Positions 46,726 through 58,745 of a stretch of 64,000 nt of DNA are shown in pieces. The position numbers and the translations under genes are program-made. Source of the stretch: Piscicola geometra (taxonomy: Eukaryota; Annelida; Clitellata; Hirudinida; Piscicolidae). The stretch covers positions 7,827,145 to 7,891,144 of the forward strand of contig OX030956.1 of the NCBI GenBank assembly GCA_943735955.1, written 5' to 3'. The stretch's first letter is position 1, and the number at the start of each line of letters is the position of its first letter. The notes under the pieces are model-generated. The model was not told the origin of the DNA. It saw only the letters and a list, made by a program, of their open reading frames with translations, and did not search any database.

Positions 46726-48309
46726 ACCTTAGCCTCGATAAACCCCATCTTTACATTTGGCGATCTCCGGAAATGGAAAGCCACCATGCCAAGCGCTCTC
46801 TCTGTACGAATGGTTTAGATTCCATTTAGACAAAGTAAATGCATAGAAAAATAAAATGTTAAATGAGATTTTTTTAAATTGGGAAAATAAATTTAAGTTA
46901 GGGGCCATCCATAAAAGACCTCTACATATTTTTTGCGTTTTTACCCCTCTTCCCTCCTTGTCCACTTTTGACTTATCCCCCTTCACCCCCCTAGTTGTGG
47001 ACGTCAAAAACATATAATTTACCGAACATAAATCAATGAATATTGTGGGGAAATTTACAACATATAAAGAGTATGTGTTTACAAATATTTATTTAGAAAT
47101 TCCAATTATTTGCAGAAAAAATTATTAATGAAATAATAACGTTTCAAAATCATTTTAGTAAATCAGTGTTATAAAAATGTAATAAAAAAATTATCCACCA
47201 TCGTTTGATCAACAGAAAATTCTAATTTTTAAAAATTGTTATTTGAGATTTTATTGTATTTGACACATCAAACTTTAACAACATATTTAAAAAATAATAT
47301 TCAAGCGTATTAATTATTATTGAACCTATCGTTTCTAAATATAACCTGTTCGTGAAAGATTGTTTGGGTCTGCATCCCAACTCTTTTGTCATTAAACTAG
47401 AAGTATTTTGCAGTAAATTCATGCAGAACTACTGCACTCAAAATACACTACGATGTGGATATCCACTTTGTCCTAAACCCCCTCCCTCCCTTGTCCACTT
47501 TTTGCTGAACTCCCCCTCAACATAGTGAACGGAGTCTATACCTGCGTGTATATTACGTACTGAAGCAGAGCGAGTGTCCAGAGCAGATGGAAAAGACAGG
47601 TCTCCTACGAGGTACTAACCCATCTGCCGCTCCATCACTTGTCCTGTTGCCTCAATGATGGAGCTTACTATACCTTGCAGTAGATCCTCTTGAATGGTGT
47701 AGGTTACGAGAGCCTCGTATGTTTCATCTTCCACTAATGTAAGTCCGAAAATGTCCTGCCTCTTGGTAACAATTTCTTCAGGACAGTTCTTTATTTCCGC
47801 AATCATCTTGACAGCATACTGGAATGCTGGTGCCTGTATCATTGAGTTTACGGATTGATTCGCAAGAAAACAAATATCATGCGTGCTTGTGTTATTATTT
47901 CAATCCTTACCATCTCAAGATTAAAGAGATTTTGATTATTTTCTTAGACCAGTGCATTCCAAGGCCCAGTGATAATTTTTCCAACCAGACCAAGGGCTTG
48001 AAGTTGAACCATTGTCCTTGGTTCGTTGATTCCCGCCCACAAAGCCTTGGTCACTTCACTATTCCGGTTGCAACTAAGTTGGAAAAAAACGTTAAAATAT
48101 ATATGTTCATGAAAAATATAAGATTAATAAAAAAACATCATAATATATACCTGATGAGAAATCCGTGTAGCAACTCTTTGTGCTTGATGGCAACGCCCGC
48201 CATGTGAAACATGATATGCAGGCGGTTGTCAACATAACGGAGAAAGGTACATGCAACAATTCGTTTTTCTTTGAGATAGGCCCTGAAAGCACCAGGGTCT
48301 GAGCTGTGT
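46726..48309 (-). pseudogene. Decayed multi-exon gene or gene-like mobile element, family unnamed
   Basis: Minus-strand exons: 48151-48309 (DPGAFRAYLKEKRIVACTFL, NRLHIMFHMAGVAI), about 47942-48074 (SEVTKALWAGINEPRTMVQL, GLVGKIITGPWNALV), 47541-47831 (APAFQYAVKMIAEIKNCPEE, IVSSIIEATGQVMERQM, SFPSALDTRSASVRNIHA) and about 46726-46807 (ERALGMVAFHFRRSPNVKMG). Splice signals are plausible and phases mostly agree (GCAG joins AGAGAGCG). An in-frame TAG between ERQMG and YLVGDL disables it. The intron 46808-47540 carries the GGGGCCAT element. A second copy of the short exon lies at 58632-58745. The sequence resembles uncharacterised repetitive genes of other invertebrates as I remember them; no function is assignable. 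Confidence 0.55.
46901..47520. mobile_element. GGGGCCAT inverted-repeat element, copy 1 (right end deleted)
   Basis: Starts GGGGCCATCCATAAAAGACC, then TTGTCCACTTTTGACTTATC, CTAGTTGTGGACGTCAAAAA and ATTTACCGAACATAAATCAA. It matches copy 2 (57981-58619) nearly base for base, but the last ~65 bases, including the right inverted repeat, are missing. It lies in an intron of the decayed gene above. Confidence 0.8.
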
Positions 48310-49062
48310 CTGCAAAAACATGTTACAATATTTGTCTCGCAATTTACTTTGAAGTTGTCATTGTGTTACATTGAACATATATTTTTGTGAGTATAAATGT
48401 TATAAAAATTTTTCATAAAATTAACTTATAATTACATTAATCTTAAAAAGTACTTTAAAGTTTAAAAGCTAAGCGCTAAACTAAAACACGAGCAATCTAA
48501 ATGGAAACCACACCGCATTCACGTGTATGAGTTCAAGGTTGGTACTGTTACTCCAAAACTGTTTAATTTTCTTAGGCCTTCTTGAACCAGAAGTTATTAT
48601 TTCAATTTCTTGAAAAAAAAATTGCTTTGACATTTTTGTATAAAGTCTGTTTTTAAAATGTTTAATAATTGTTATAAAAATATTAGAGCTATAAATATGT
48701 AAATAATAATTTAAGCATATGAGATAGCATTCAATAAATATTTCAATTAATAGTTTAAAATTATTTATTTAAAATAGTTTTCATTCACGAATTTTAACGC
48801 AACAAGTTGTGGCCACAAATCAACTCAAAGTCGTTTGTAAGTGAAAACTTTAACTTTGTTTACCTTATTGAACAAATAGTGAAACATTTTATTCACTGCA
48901 ATTCACTTTTTATAGGTTGTTTGTGAAAAATGGGAGGAAAAGATTTCCATATTTGTAAATTAATTCCAAATATACTTCTAATATTTAAATTAGGTTTTAT
49001 ATACCATAAATTGGGTTGATTTTACATATGGAATTATGCATCATAGGACTTAGAGGCCTTCC
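48310..49062. other. AT-rich intergenic sequence
   Basis: No supported feature; presumably includes the promoter of the SLC25 gene. Confidence 0.45.
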
Positions 49063-52000
49063 ATGGAGGGCAACTACATCCACTTCATTGCTGGGGCGTG
49101 AGTCAATGCAATATATATTTATTCATGAGAAGGATTTTTTTAGGTTAAACAATTAATTGCCTGTAAATTCAGGAAGAGGCTAACACCACTAAAAAAATTA
49201 GCTATAATTAGAACTGTAGTATGTAGATAACCTTGTAGGTCAAGTTAAAAAGTAAGAAACTTCCTTTGAAGAAGTTATTTAAATGATTTATTTTATTTCA
49301 CATTACATTTTTTTAGGTGTTTAGAATTAAAAATCAATATATACAACATTTTATGTGTAATATAAACATCCTTGCAGATTTAACCCTATCTTTAACCCTA
49401 ACCAATGCATCTAAGTATTTATTTTAAAAATGTAAAATAAATATTTATCTAAAAGTGTAAAAAATTATTGAAATAAAATAGTTTCATTAAATTATAATCA
49501 TCTAGCCTACTTACTGCAGTTCTATTTAAAGATAACTTTTTCAGGTCATTAGACACTTTCTAAATAAATAATACTAACTTGATAAATAAATTTTAAAAAA
49601 ATATATAAAATGGCTCAATTTTGGCTTTGACCCACCCAACAGTGTGGGTGGCACAGTGGGTGCAGTGGTGACGTGTCCTCTGGAGGTGCTCAAGACTCGT
49701 CTGCAGTCCTCACAACAGGAACTCCTCACTGACCGCAGTGTTCACCATCACCACGCCAACAAACACCACCTTCACCCCTCCAATAGCCTGCAACACCACT
49801 CACAGTCGTTCCGCTACCTTCAACTCCACCACCAAGAATCAAAGGTGGCCAATTTTTGTTTTATATCTTAAAACTATAAGCACACTTGTTTTGCATGTAT
49901 CCACCCATTAATGTTTTCATGTACCCATTCACCCATGCATGAATGTCATCTATTCATCCACCTATTCATTTACCCATTAATTCATTCACGCATTCATGCA
50001 TTCACATAACTACCAACACCACACAGACTCTCTCAAACGGCTTTTCACGGATGCTACACAGGGCATTTCTCTTGCTGGGCAGGGACACTGGAATTCTCCT
50101 CACCGAGAACTACACCTCAGCTGTCCTGGTGCGCCCCAACCTCGGCATGATCTCCTGCTTTAGGTGGGTGGGAGAGATGAGGGATGTGACTTAGAATTTT
50201 GGATGGCTGGTGGTGGTGGATGGGTGGATGTGCTTGATGAGAGACCGGGAAAGAGATGAGAGGATTGTGAAGGCTGGTGGGTGAAGATAACAGAAATGGT
50301 TATTTTAAAAATAATGACATTAATAAGTTTGTTTTAAATGTATCGCTTCTGTGTTCTTCCTATTTTTCTTTTTCTAGAAGGTTCCATCTTCAGCACACTT
50401 TTATCACCAAAACGTCTTACCTGCGCTGACTTGCTAGTATACTCATTTCATATCTTGTCTAATTTTGTAACTTCCAACGAAAACTTCAACATCTATAGCT
50501 CTTATACCTCCAGCTTCGTTTCTAGTATTTTACTTATTGCCATTCTCTCCAGAGCATCACACCACACTCCAAAGAAGTATAACATTTGGATAAAATAAAA
50601 AAAACTGATGATGATGATGAATGCTAAGAGTGAGTATTATCTGTATACTTGATCAGTTAGACTTAGGACTGAAAAGATTTAACATTGGGCTTTCTGATGC
50701 CACTGATAACGATGTGTCAGTCAAGTGTTCTTATGGATGCCATCTTATCAATTTGATTCTATTGGACTTGCACTGCTCATAACGGTATTCAGACACCCCA
50801 CCAGATTACCAACCCACTCGATAATTTTGGACAACCCATTCAATGGATCGTTTTTATTGGATGACATTTTAAATGAAACCTTATGGGTGAGTTGTCCAAC
50901 TTTTCGGATGCATTGGTAATGAGGGGTTGTCACAAAGCTTTTTAAAATCACTCTAAAGTTTTTGTTGTTGAGCCTCTTAAAGCTCCGTTGTGCTGTTTAC
51001 ACTCAAGTCTCAAGAGGACTTTTCAATTCACTTTCGTTTCTAGTGATTTTTCCATCTTATTCACTCATTAACTTGCAGAAATTGAAAAGTCCGTTAATAA
51101 GAAATTAGGCTCTCTTGATACATCAACACTTTAATGACATAGCCACCATGTATAAGGCGAAGCTATGCATAAAGAGCACCTAGTATTTAATGCCTAAAAA
51201 TCAATATATGAAACGATAACTAGCAAATCTTAAATAAATGCAATCCAGTTTATTCTTGCTTCATTCATAAATCTGCGTTAGTGGAGAGCCTTATTAGAAT
51301 AACTATTTTAATAAAAATTGCGAATACGTAAAGAAAACAAAAAAAAAACAATTTCTTGCCTTGGCGATATATTTTAATAAAATTAAATAAAAACATAAAC
51401 CACACTGCAGAAACATCATCGTCTCAGAGGGAACAGGGGCGCTCTTCAAAGGTCTTCTGCCCAACCTGGTCGGAGTCGCCCCCTCGAGGTTGTTTTTGTT
51501 GTTGCTGCTGTTGTTGTTTTAATTCGTGAAGTTGTTTAGCAGTCTGGAGAGAATAATCTCAACCAGCTGCGCTGCCCTGCCAGGCTCTTGTGTCAATTCT
51601 CTCGTGTTTCTGCTCAGCCCGTGTATTGCCCTTTCTGGTTCCAGGGCTGGGAAGTCTGTCCAGAGATGAGTTGTTGTCTCTGGGGCCGTCTTGCAGAGTC
51701 TGCACAGGTTCTCTTGACTTAGAGCTATTCTACATTGGTAGGCTCTGATCGCCGGGTGGTGCCCAGTACGGAACCTGCTCAGGTTGGTGCTAGCAAGTTT
51801 GGTGAGCTCCTCCTCAGCTTTCTTGAGCCTGCCTTTGTAGATGCCATTCAGTCTGTCGTTACTGAAATAGTGTTTTTGAGGTCTGTGACTCGAGACTGCT
51901 TGGCAGATCCCGGATCTTGATAGGTCTCGGTTGGTAGGAGTTATCTGTGGTCTACATCCTGTAGCTGCTTCCGCATCAACCTCTTCGTTTCCAATCAGGG

Positions 52001-55000
52001 AGCAGTAGCTTGGTACCCGTATGATGAGGACCATTTTTTTCAGGTTGGCACACTGTGCCGCTAGCTCTGAGATTCGATGGGAGGAGGGAGAGTTGAAATC
52101 CATTAATGAAAAAAGTGACTTGCAGTCGCACACGATCTTCGCCATGCTCCAGTCCTCTCTTACGCTGAACCATTTCAGAGCCTCGTCAACCGCAATTCTT
52201 TTAGTGTCCACTGAGTTGCTCTTGGATCCAGTTTATTTGTTCCAGGTAATGACTTTCTGATCTCTTTAGTACACCACCACCGCTGCACCACCGTGCTTTG
52301 CCACCCCTTTCACCGAGCCGTCAGTGAAGATGGTAAAGTGTGTTGCTGCCTTTGTTGTTCTTGTTGTTGTTGTTACTGTTGTTGTAGCTAATTTACCGCT
52401 ATATAAATTAGCTTTATGAGGATCTATTAAATTTCATTTGAACTTTATCTTATAGTCTATATGTATGTTAGAGTTATGTAATTTTCAGTTTTTTCAAACT
52501 TTGCCCTAACTTTACATGATGATTAATAGTGAAAATTTGAGGTATGTTTAATTTTTTGTTTTTAACAAAAACCATGTTTGTAACAATATCAGTTAGCAGT
52601 TCCCGAGTCATATAACTGCATATTGTCACCCTATTTGATGTTTTCAACTTTTATTTTATATTTGCATAGTTGTATATGACTTATTGTATAAAATCACATA
52701 GTATATTGGTAAATATTGTCTTTCCAACAAGATTAGGATCAATTGAAAGCTTTCGGATTATATCCTATGCATGATTTTGCCATCCTACATACTGTGGTGA
52801 ACGAATGCTTTGTAGTATAATTTCTTTTGTATCACAACAACTCAATTTCTCACTCCAGTATTGGGTTATCACAGGTTATAACTGTAATGCTTTTCTAGAA
52901 ATGGTTTTAGTCTTACACCTCAGTTATTCCATAAAATATTATTAATGTTTTCCATTACCAAGAGTTAGTGCTGAGGCGCAAACTTCAAGGTGCCGATTTT
53001 TTAAAGACAATAACTTGCATTTCTTGCTTGCTAATTTTTTATGTATGTATGACCTTCTTCGAAAGATGACGCAAGTGTTTGCTACATGGCCTAGAAACCA
53101 TTTTATATCAATCGCCTTTCACTCTCTGTAAGCGTTTTTTGGATGCTTACAATACAAAAATGCTTTGAAATAAGATGAAATACATGCAGCCTATTTCATG
53201 AACTCAAGACAAAAATAGTCTATGCACTAGACGCTTACAAAGGCACATTTATCACTCCACACATCATGATGATGATCATTAGCAGCAGGATCATCATCAT
53301 CATCATCATTCTGTCTAGGATGAAAAGAGAAACTTTGAGCTTGGGTATATATCATGTCTGTATAGTGGCATTGAACATGAGTGGTACTTTTAAGGGACCT
53401 TTACTTCATTCGAATGCAACTATTCAAAGACAAGTGCGCGATGATAATAATATTAATATTAATAGCCGCGAAAATGTGAAAAAAATTGTTTCCACATAAA
53501 CTTGGTCACAATGCAATGATCTTAGACTTATAAAGTTTATTTTCACGACTGAGGGACATAAACTTGGTTAAGCAATAATCCTGACCCTTATCTAACCTCT
53601 AACCTACAGAACCTTCTATTAAATGTTAAATCGCTTTTTTACTTTGTTTTGATTTACCGAATAGTTGTGGAATGTCACTTATCTAAAGTCTAGACGCTTC
53701 AAAATATATCAATGTATTTGATTGATTGACAGGCTTTTTTGACGTTCTGCAAGATTCTAGCATACCTCAAAAAGCATGTCTTTAGAGCGTCTACTTGTTT
53801 GCACAGGATAGACCTCTTAGCCGCCATGCACTGAATAAGCCGCTGAATTTTCTTCCGCAAAATATCTTCCGGAAACTTATTGGATTTAAACCATTTTTCG
53901 TTTTTTATTGCTCCCAATAGGCCACTCTGTTTGCAGTATAATATTTGTATACTGTAATGAAATTTTTTACAGCCTAGAAATTAGTTTGGACATTTATTTC
54001 ATATAGCTCTGTAAATTACGAACATTTGACGGCGCCTGTTCTTCATTTTCCTGATGTTTTCACTTTCTGGTCTAGCAGTGCTGCATAATCCTCCCATGCG
54101 CAACTTTCCCAACTGGCTCATCATCATCATCATTATCAGCTTCATCTGTACCAATGGAGTGCATGTTTTCTGTTGCTGGTTTGATAATAAACAGCAAACG
54201 ATCAAGCTGCTAAACTACACTACATGTTTCATAATTAGGACAGCATATAGCATTTTTTACAATTATTGAAAATAAGTAGAGCTGTTCTTTAATCTACGTT
54301 AACTTTCGATGAACGCCGTTAAATATTTTTACGCATTTAAAAAAAATTAACGCATTTAAAAAAAATTAACGCATTTTAAAAAAATTAACGCATTTAAAAA
54401 AAATTAAAGCATTAAAAAAAATTAACGCATTAAATTAAAAAAAAAATCATTTATCTTCTCACCTTACACTACTCAAACTCTCAACCATCACTAACCCATC
54501 CATCACTCCACCCATTCATCACTCTCCATTCACCATCCATCAATCCACTCATCCATCACTCTACCCATCCATCACTCTACCCATCCATCACTCCACCCAT
54601 CAACCATCCATTCTTCAGAGCGGTGTACTTTTCCATGTACGCGAAGGCGAAGTCATTCCTGAACGAGAGTCAGGCATTCAACAACGACACCCCTCTCGTC
54701 CACCTCATATCCGCTGCCTTTGCAGGTTCATAAAAGTCTCCTAATACGACGTGTTGCATGTCGAATCATCTTTTTTATTGTTAAAAAATAAACTTAAATT
54801 TTGATTTTAAAAAGCTGAATATTTATTTTAAAAAGTTAAACCTTGATTTCAAAATATCTAAATTCGTATTAAAATGCTAAGATATTTATATTTTACGATA
54901 AAAAAGCATTCCACACCACGGCTTCTAATTCTTCACCACCACTACCTCAGGCTTCTCCTCCTCCACCTGCACCAGTCCTCTGTGGGTGATCAAGACGAGG

Positions 55001-56143
55001 ATGCAGCTCAACGAGTAGGTGCTTAAGTTTGCCACTACACCACCAACCACTTATCACTCTTTTATATGGTAGTATATATTGACGAATTAAGGGAAGCTTT
55101 ATTGGAAATTTCATTGCATTTAACCCTTCATATCTTGAATCGAACTATTTAACGACATTCATGCCAAAAATACTTCACGACTCTCTAATGAAGTATCCGA
55201 CCACCACAGCCACCAAGTGTCCACTTTCCAATGCGCCAGAGAGATCTACCAAAAGAACGGTTTTCGTGCATTTTACCGAGGCATCACCGCTTCGTACTAC
55301 GGCCTCGCCGAGACAGCCATTCACCTGGTGGTGTACGAGGAGGCCAAGAGATGGTTTGCCTCTCGAGACCAGGCGAACAACTGCGGCTCAAGCCCGGTCA
55401 AGATGTTCTGTGAGTACATGTGCGCAGGCGCGGTCAGCAAGAGCATCGCTACGTGCATCGCCTACCCTCATGGTTGGTTGGTTTGTTGGTTGGTCAGGAG
55501 GGGATGTTTGGTGGGGTGCTTGTGAGGGGAGCGCTGTAGAAAAGGCATGTTGGCATGATTCCTCCTTTCATACTCGCCTCAATCTACTCCACACCTCTTC
55601 CTCACCACCACCTCCACCACTTCTACCACCAGCACCAGCACCTCTACCACTTCTACCACCAGCACCAGCACCTCTACCACTTCTACCACCAGCACCAGCA
55701 CCACCACTTCTACCACCAGCACCACCACCACCACCACCTCTACCACCAGCACAAGCACCACCACCAACTTTACCACTTCTACCACCAGCACCACCACCTC
55801 TACCACTTCTACCACCAGCACCACCACTTCTACCACCAGCACCACCACCACCAGCACCACCACTTCTACCACCAGCACCACCACTTCTACCACCAGCACC
55901 ACCACCACCTCCACCACTTTTACCACCAGCACCACCACCAACTCAGAAGTAGCTCGCACGCGCATGAGGGAGGAGGGTGCTCGCTCGGTGAAGTTCTGGC
56001 CCACCATCGGCTTCGTCTTTCGCGAGGAGGGCGTCAGGGGACTGTACAGGGGCCTGGGCGTGCAGCTGATCAGACAAATTCCCAACACCGCCATAATGAT
56101 GGCCACCTACGAAGCTGTACTCTTCTGCTTCTCCGCGTCGTGA
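49063..56143 (+). CDS. Mitochondrial pyrimidine nucleotide carrier, SLC25A33/36 type
   Basis: These inner-membrane carriers exchange pyrimidine nucleotides and support mtDNA and mtRNA synthesis. Eight exons with consistent phases give 360 residues: 49063-49097, 49643-49844, 50027-50163, 51411-51488, 54619-54725, 54951-55014, 55210-55472 and 55947-56143. The three carrier repeats show [27 protein letters not shown] and [15 protein letters not shown], and partners [35 protein letters not shown] and [32 protein letters not shown] at the end is typical of SLC25A33/36. The family is about 310-320 residues; the excess is a His/Gln-rich insert after the first signature (exons 2-3). The start [12 protein letters not shown] is short, as in the family. 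Introns hold a retroelement, a minisatellite and a CCACCAGCA array. Confidence 0.9.
51519..52345 (-). pseudogene. Non-LTR retrotransposon RNase H and C-terminus (in SLC25 intron, antisense)
   Basis: From 52345 downward the minus strand reads [20 protein letters not shown], then a stop, then [21 protein letters not shown] and [20 protein letters not shown]. These are RNase H motifs with the catalytic D of TDGS, the D of DCKSL and the final D of NEEVDAEA. A tail with [20 protein letters not shown] and [16 protein letters not shown] follows, the zinc-knuckle-like end of Jockey/I-clade ORF2. The reverse transcriptase is absent. Confidence 0.8.
52400..54270. other. Remaining SLC25 intron 4 sequence
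   Basis: AT-rich, with (ATC)n runs at 53285-53306 and 54118-54137. A minus-strand frame at 53699-53917 ([20 protein letters not shown]) looks coding-like, probably retroelement-derived, but is not assignable. Confidence 0.45.
54277..54445 (+). mobile_element. hAT-family end with (AAAAAATTAACGCATTT)n
   Basis: AGAGCTGTTCTTTAATCTAC at 54279 matches the family ends at 42567 and, inverted, at 271. About six short units of AAAAAAATTAACGCATTT follow. The same GCGTTAAA words occur at 170-230. Confidence 0.6.
54470..54610 (+). repeat. CATCCATCACTCCACC minisatellite before an exon
   Basis: Degenerate 16-20-base units of CCATCCATCACTC(C/T)ACC form a pyrimidine-rich tract directly upstream of the acceptor at 54618. 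Confidence 0.8.
55590..55945 (+). repeat. (CCACCAGCAC...CTCTACCACTTCTA)n array in the last SLC25 intron
   Basis: About 350 bases of CCACTTCTACCACCAGCACC units, 24-30 bases long at the left and shorter to the right, ending at the splice acceptor at 55946. Long open frames in all three plus frames and on the minus strand (His/Tyr, Pro/Leu, Val repeats) are artefacts of the repeat. Confidence 0.9.
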
Positions 56144-57480
56144 TGATGCTGATGCTTTTTCTTTCATGTGTGTGTGTTTGCTGGAGCATCTAACGTTCAT
56201 AAAATTGCTGAATTCTCACTCAGATAATCGCATCATCATCATTGTTGTTATCATCATCTTCATCATCAATCATCCTATCACCACTTTATATCTCCTCAAG
56301 CACTCAAGAAGCTTGCCTAGTCTTTCTCCTCACTTGCATCGAGTCTTCCATGCCTTTCTCTGCCACCCTCTAGCTACTTCCTAAATTAGATTAGCCATAT
56401 TAGCTAGTCATCTAGATTCATGCACGCTAATACTTGGTAGCTATAATCTCTTAAAAGCTGTAAATCAATTCTGTAAATGTTCTTGTAAAGTAACTTTATG
56501 TTTCAATTGACTGCTGCTTCTTGAAATTGACATGTAACCTTTTCCACCACTCACTCCCAGTGAGTAGACGTATTCAATTTTCATTTTTGTACATACAACA
56601 TCAATACAAAAGTATTCGATTTGCGTAGATGTGTTGTTTCATGTGTAGTGTCTCAATGCAACTATCGTGTCTTAGAGGGTAAATACTACATAATATTACT
56701 TAAAGAACTTTTGATTCGTTTTGAAAAACTTTTCTGAGGTTCAAACAGTTGCGAGCACTACATCGTGCTTTTGATGGGAAATGCTTCTACGCCATGTCTG
56801 TTCGTGAAAGATTGTCTAAAAATGGAGACTCATTGAATTCAAAAAACATTCTAGTGCCTATGACATTGCAATGTCTTCATCCATTCGATGATTATGCAAA
56901 CTTTTTCAGAATGGTCATCCTTCAATCACATTTACTTGGTCATTGTTCTTTAAATTATTATTTTTACATTTTCCTGTTGACACTTCTTGATCAGTTATTG
57001 TTTGCCCCTTGCAATGTCTCGCCCGGTTGCATTAGTTACTTCACCCCTAGACTACTGTACTGTAATTTGTATCATAACTATCTGACTTTTCGTCTCTAAT
57101 ATATATTCAAACGTCTAAAGATCAATTTAAGCATATTTTTTCTATTGTTTTTCATTAATATTTTCTCAAATAAAATGTAACATTCTTTCATGTATCATCA
57201 AGCAACTTTAGCGCCTTTATATATTTAAAATCGTGGTGTGGAAGTTGGAAGGATGTCTATGCAGGGCTTGTGCTGCCAATCGCCAATGTAGACATTTGCT
57301 AGACGAAATCTTTATTGAGAAAATAAGTAGAAAAAAGTATATTTTAAAATTTCTGTCATTTACGCAGACTTTTTCAACAGCTTTTTCTTTGTTAAATACA
57401 TTTTTTTCCAGCGCGAACCCTGTCTGTGATGGAAGCGGAAAAGACAGAGTTAGAAGCGTGGTTGAAGAATGTCGAGAAGC
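56144..57480. other. SLC25 3' flank and intergenic sequence
   Basis: (ATC)n near 56232-56275, then ordinary sequence. A 116-residue frame at 56749-57099 shows no recognisable domain. Confidence 0.45.
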
Positions 57481-57634
57481 ATGGGCGGCGATCCTGGGGT
57501 CAGGATCTCCCCCAGGATCGCCGCCCATGTGAAGGGGTATATAAGTAAGCAAAGAATATTTTTGTTTTAGACAGATATCACTATAACTACACATCATGGG
57601 CGGCGATCAGGACCCCCCCAGGATCGCCGCCCAT
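57481..57634. mobile_element. GGGCGGCGATC family, fold-back copy 4
   Basis: 57481-57529 is a hairpin with 19-base perfect arms (ATGGGCGGCGATCCTGGGG and its complement) around a short loop. 57530-57590 keeps the internal AAGTAAGCAAAGAATATTTT. 57596-57634 is a second hairpin with ATGGGCGGCGATC arms. The element is therefore two short fold-backs joined by a remnant of the interior. Confidence 0.8.
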
Positions 57635-57980
57635 GTCGAGAAGCCTTCACTCGTCTCATGTGTTGAAAGTGAGTGAACAAAGTTAGAGCATTGTGTATTA
57701 AATTGTTGATGTTTCTATATTTCATACTCTAGAAGTTATCACTGATTAGAAGATGCAGTTTATTTTATAATGGCGATAAAACAAAAGAGAATGTTGCTGG
57801 AACATTGACAAGGTGCGAGAACACGTTTGAGATGGTTTGGAAAAGTGAGAAAGAGGAGAGAAAAATTATAAAGAGGAAACCACCAGAAAAGTGAGAAAAA
57901 AAGAACAAACTTTAACCTTAACCCTAACCCAAAGTCTAATTTTGTTAAGGCTTATTTTTTTTAAATCTAAGTTATCCAAG
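57635..57980. other. Intergenic sequence
   Basis: No supported feature. A short TTAACCTTAACCCTAACCC run at about 57912 is too short to be a telomeric array. Confidence 0.45.
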
Positions 57981-58619
57981 GGGGCCATCGATAAAAGACG
58001 TCCACATATTTTTTTTGACCCTCTCTTCCCCCTTGTCCACTTTTGACTTAACCCCCTCCCCCCTAGTTGTGGACGTCAAAAACATAATTTACCGAACTTT
58101 GAATTAATGAATATTTGGAGAAATTTACAACAATATAAAGAATGTGTTTACAAATATTTATTTATAAATTCCAATTATTTTCAGGAAAAATTCATACTGA
58201 AATAATAACTGTTCAAAATCATTTGAGTAAATCAGTGTTAAACAAATTATCCACCATCGATCAATCAACAGAAAATTCTAATTTTTAATAATTGTTATTT
58301 GAGATTTTATTGTATTTGACAAATCAAATTTTAAAAACATATTTAAAAAATAATATTCAAGCGTATTAATTATTATTGAACCTATCGTTTCTAAATATTA
58401 CCTGTTTCTGAAAGATTATTTGGGGTTGCATCCCAACTCTTTTGTCATTAAACTAGAAGTATTTTGCAGTAAGTTTATGCAAAACTACTGCACTCAAAAT
58501 ACACTACGATGCGGATATCCACTTTGTCCTAAACCCCATCCCCCCTTGTCCACTTTAGTCCACTTTTTGCTGAACCCCCCCTCCCCCCTTTTATGTGTTC
58601 GTCTTTTATGAATGGCCCC
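57981..58619. mobile_element. GGGGCCAT inverted-repeat element, copy 2 (both ends present)
   Basis: The left end GGGGCCATCGATAAAAGACG and right end CGTCTTTTATGAATGGCCCC are inverted repeats of about 20 bases. Both ends continue into CCCCCTTGTCCACTTTTG-type sequence. 639 bases, no coding capacity. Confidence 0.85.
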
Positions 58620-58631
58620 TTATAGAGAAAT

Positions 58632-58745
58632 ACAAAAACATAGTGAAAGGAGTCTATACCTGCGTGTATATTACGTACTGAAACAGAGCGAGTGTCCATG
58701 AGCATCTCAGCAGATGGACACGACAGGTCCCAAGGTACATTTTTT
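58632..58745 (-). pseudogene. Second copy of an exon of the 46726-48309 gene-like element
   Basis: The minus strand encodes a block (MDTRSVSVRNIHA) corresponding to LDTRSASVRNIHA at 47541-47607, followed by the same donor (GCAG/GTATAG). Its upstream part is frame-broken. The intron then enters the GGGGCCAT element, as in copy 1. Confidence 0.6.

Noticed and set aside
47608..47622. A 15-base intron (GTTAGTACCTCGTAG) that would remove the in-frame stop
   Set aside because: Far below the minimum size of spliceosomal introns; the stop is more simply a disabling mutation.
50338..50951. Small open frames at 50338-50598 and 50725-50951 in an SLC25 intron
   Set aside because: No domain, no splice continuity with the gene, and composition like the surrounding intron.
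55161..56193. Frames of 175-263 residues with Pro-Leu, His-Tyr or Val repeats
   Set aside because: Made by the CCACCAGCA array in the last SLC25 intron; only 55210-55472 and 55947-56143 are real exons.
57905..57935. Telomere-like TTAACCCTAACCC run
   Set aside because: Only two or three units in ordinary sequence; too short to be a telomeric or interstitial telomeric array.
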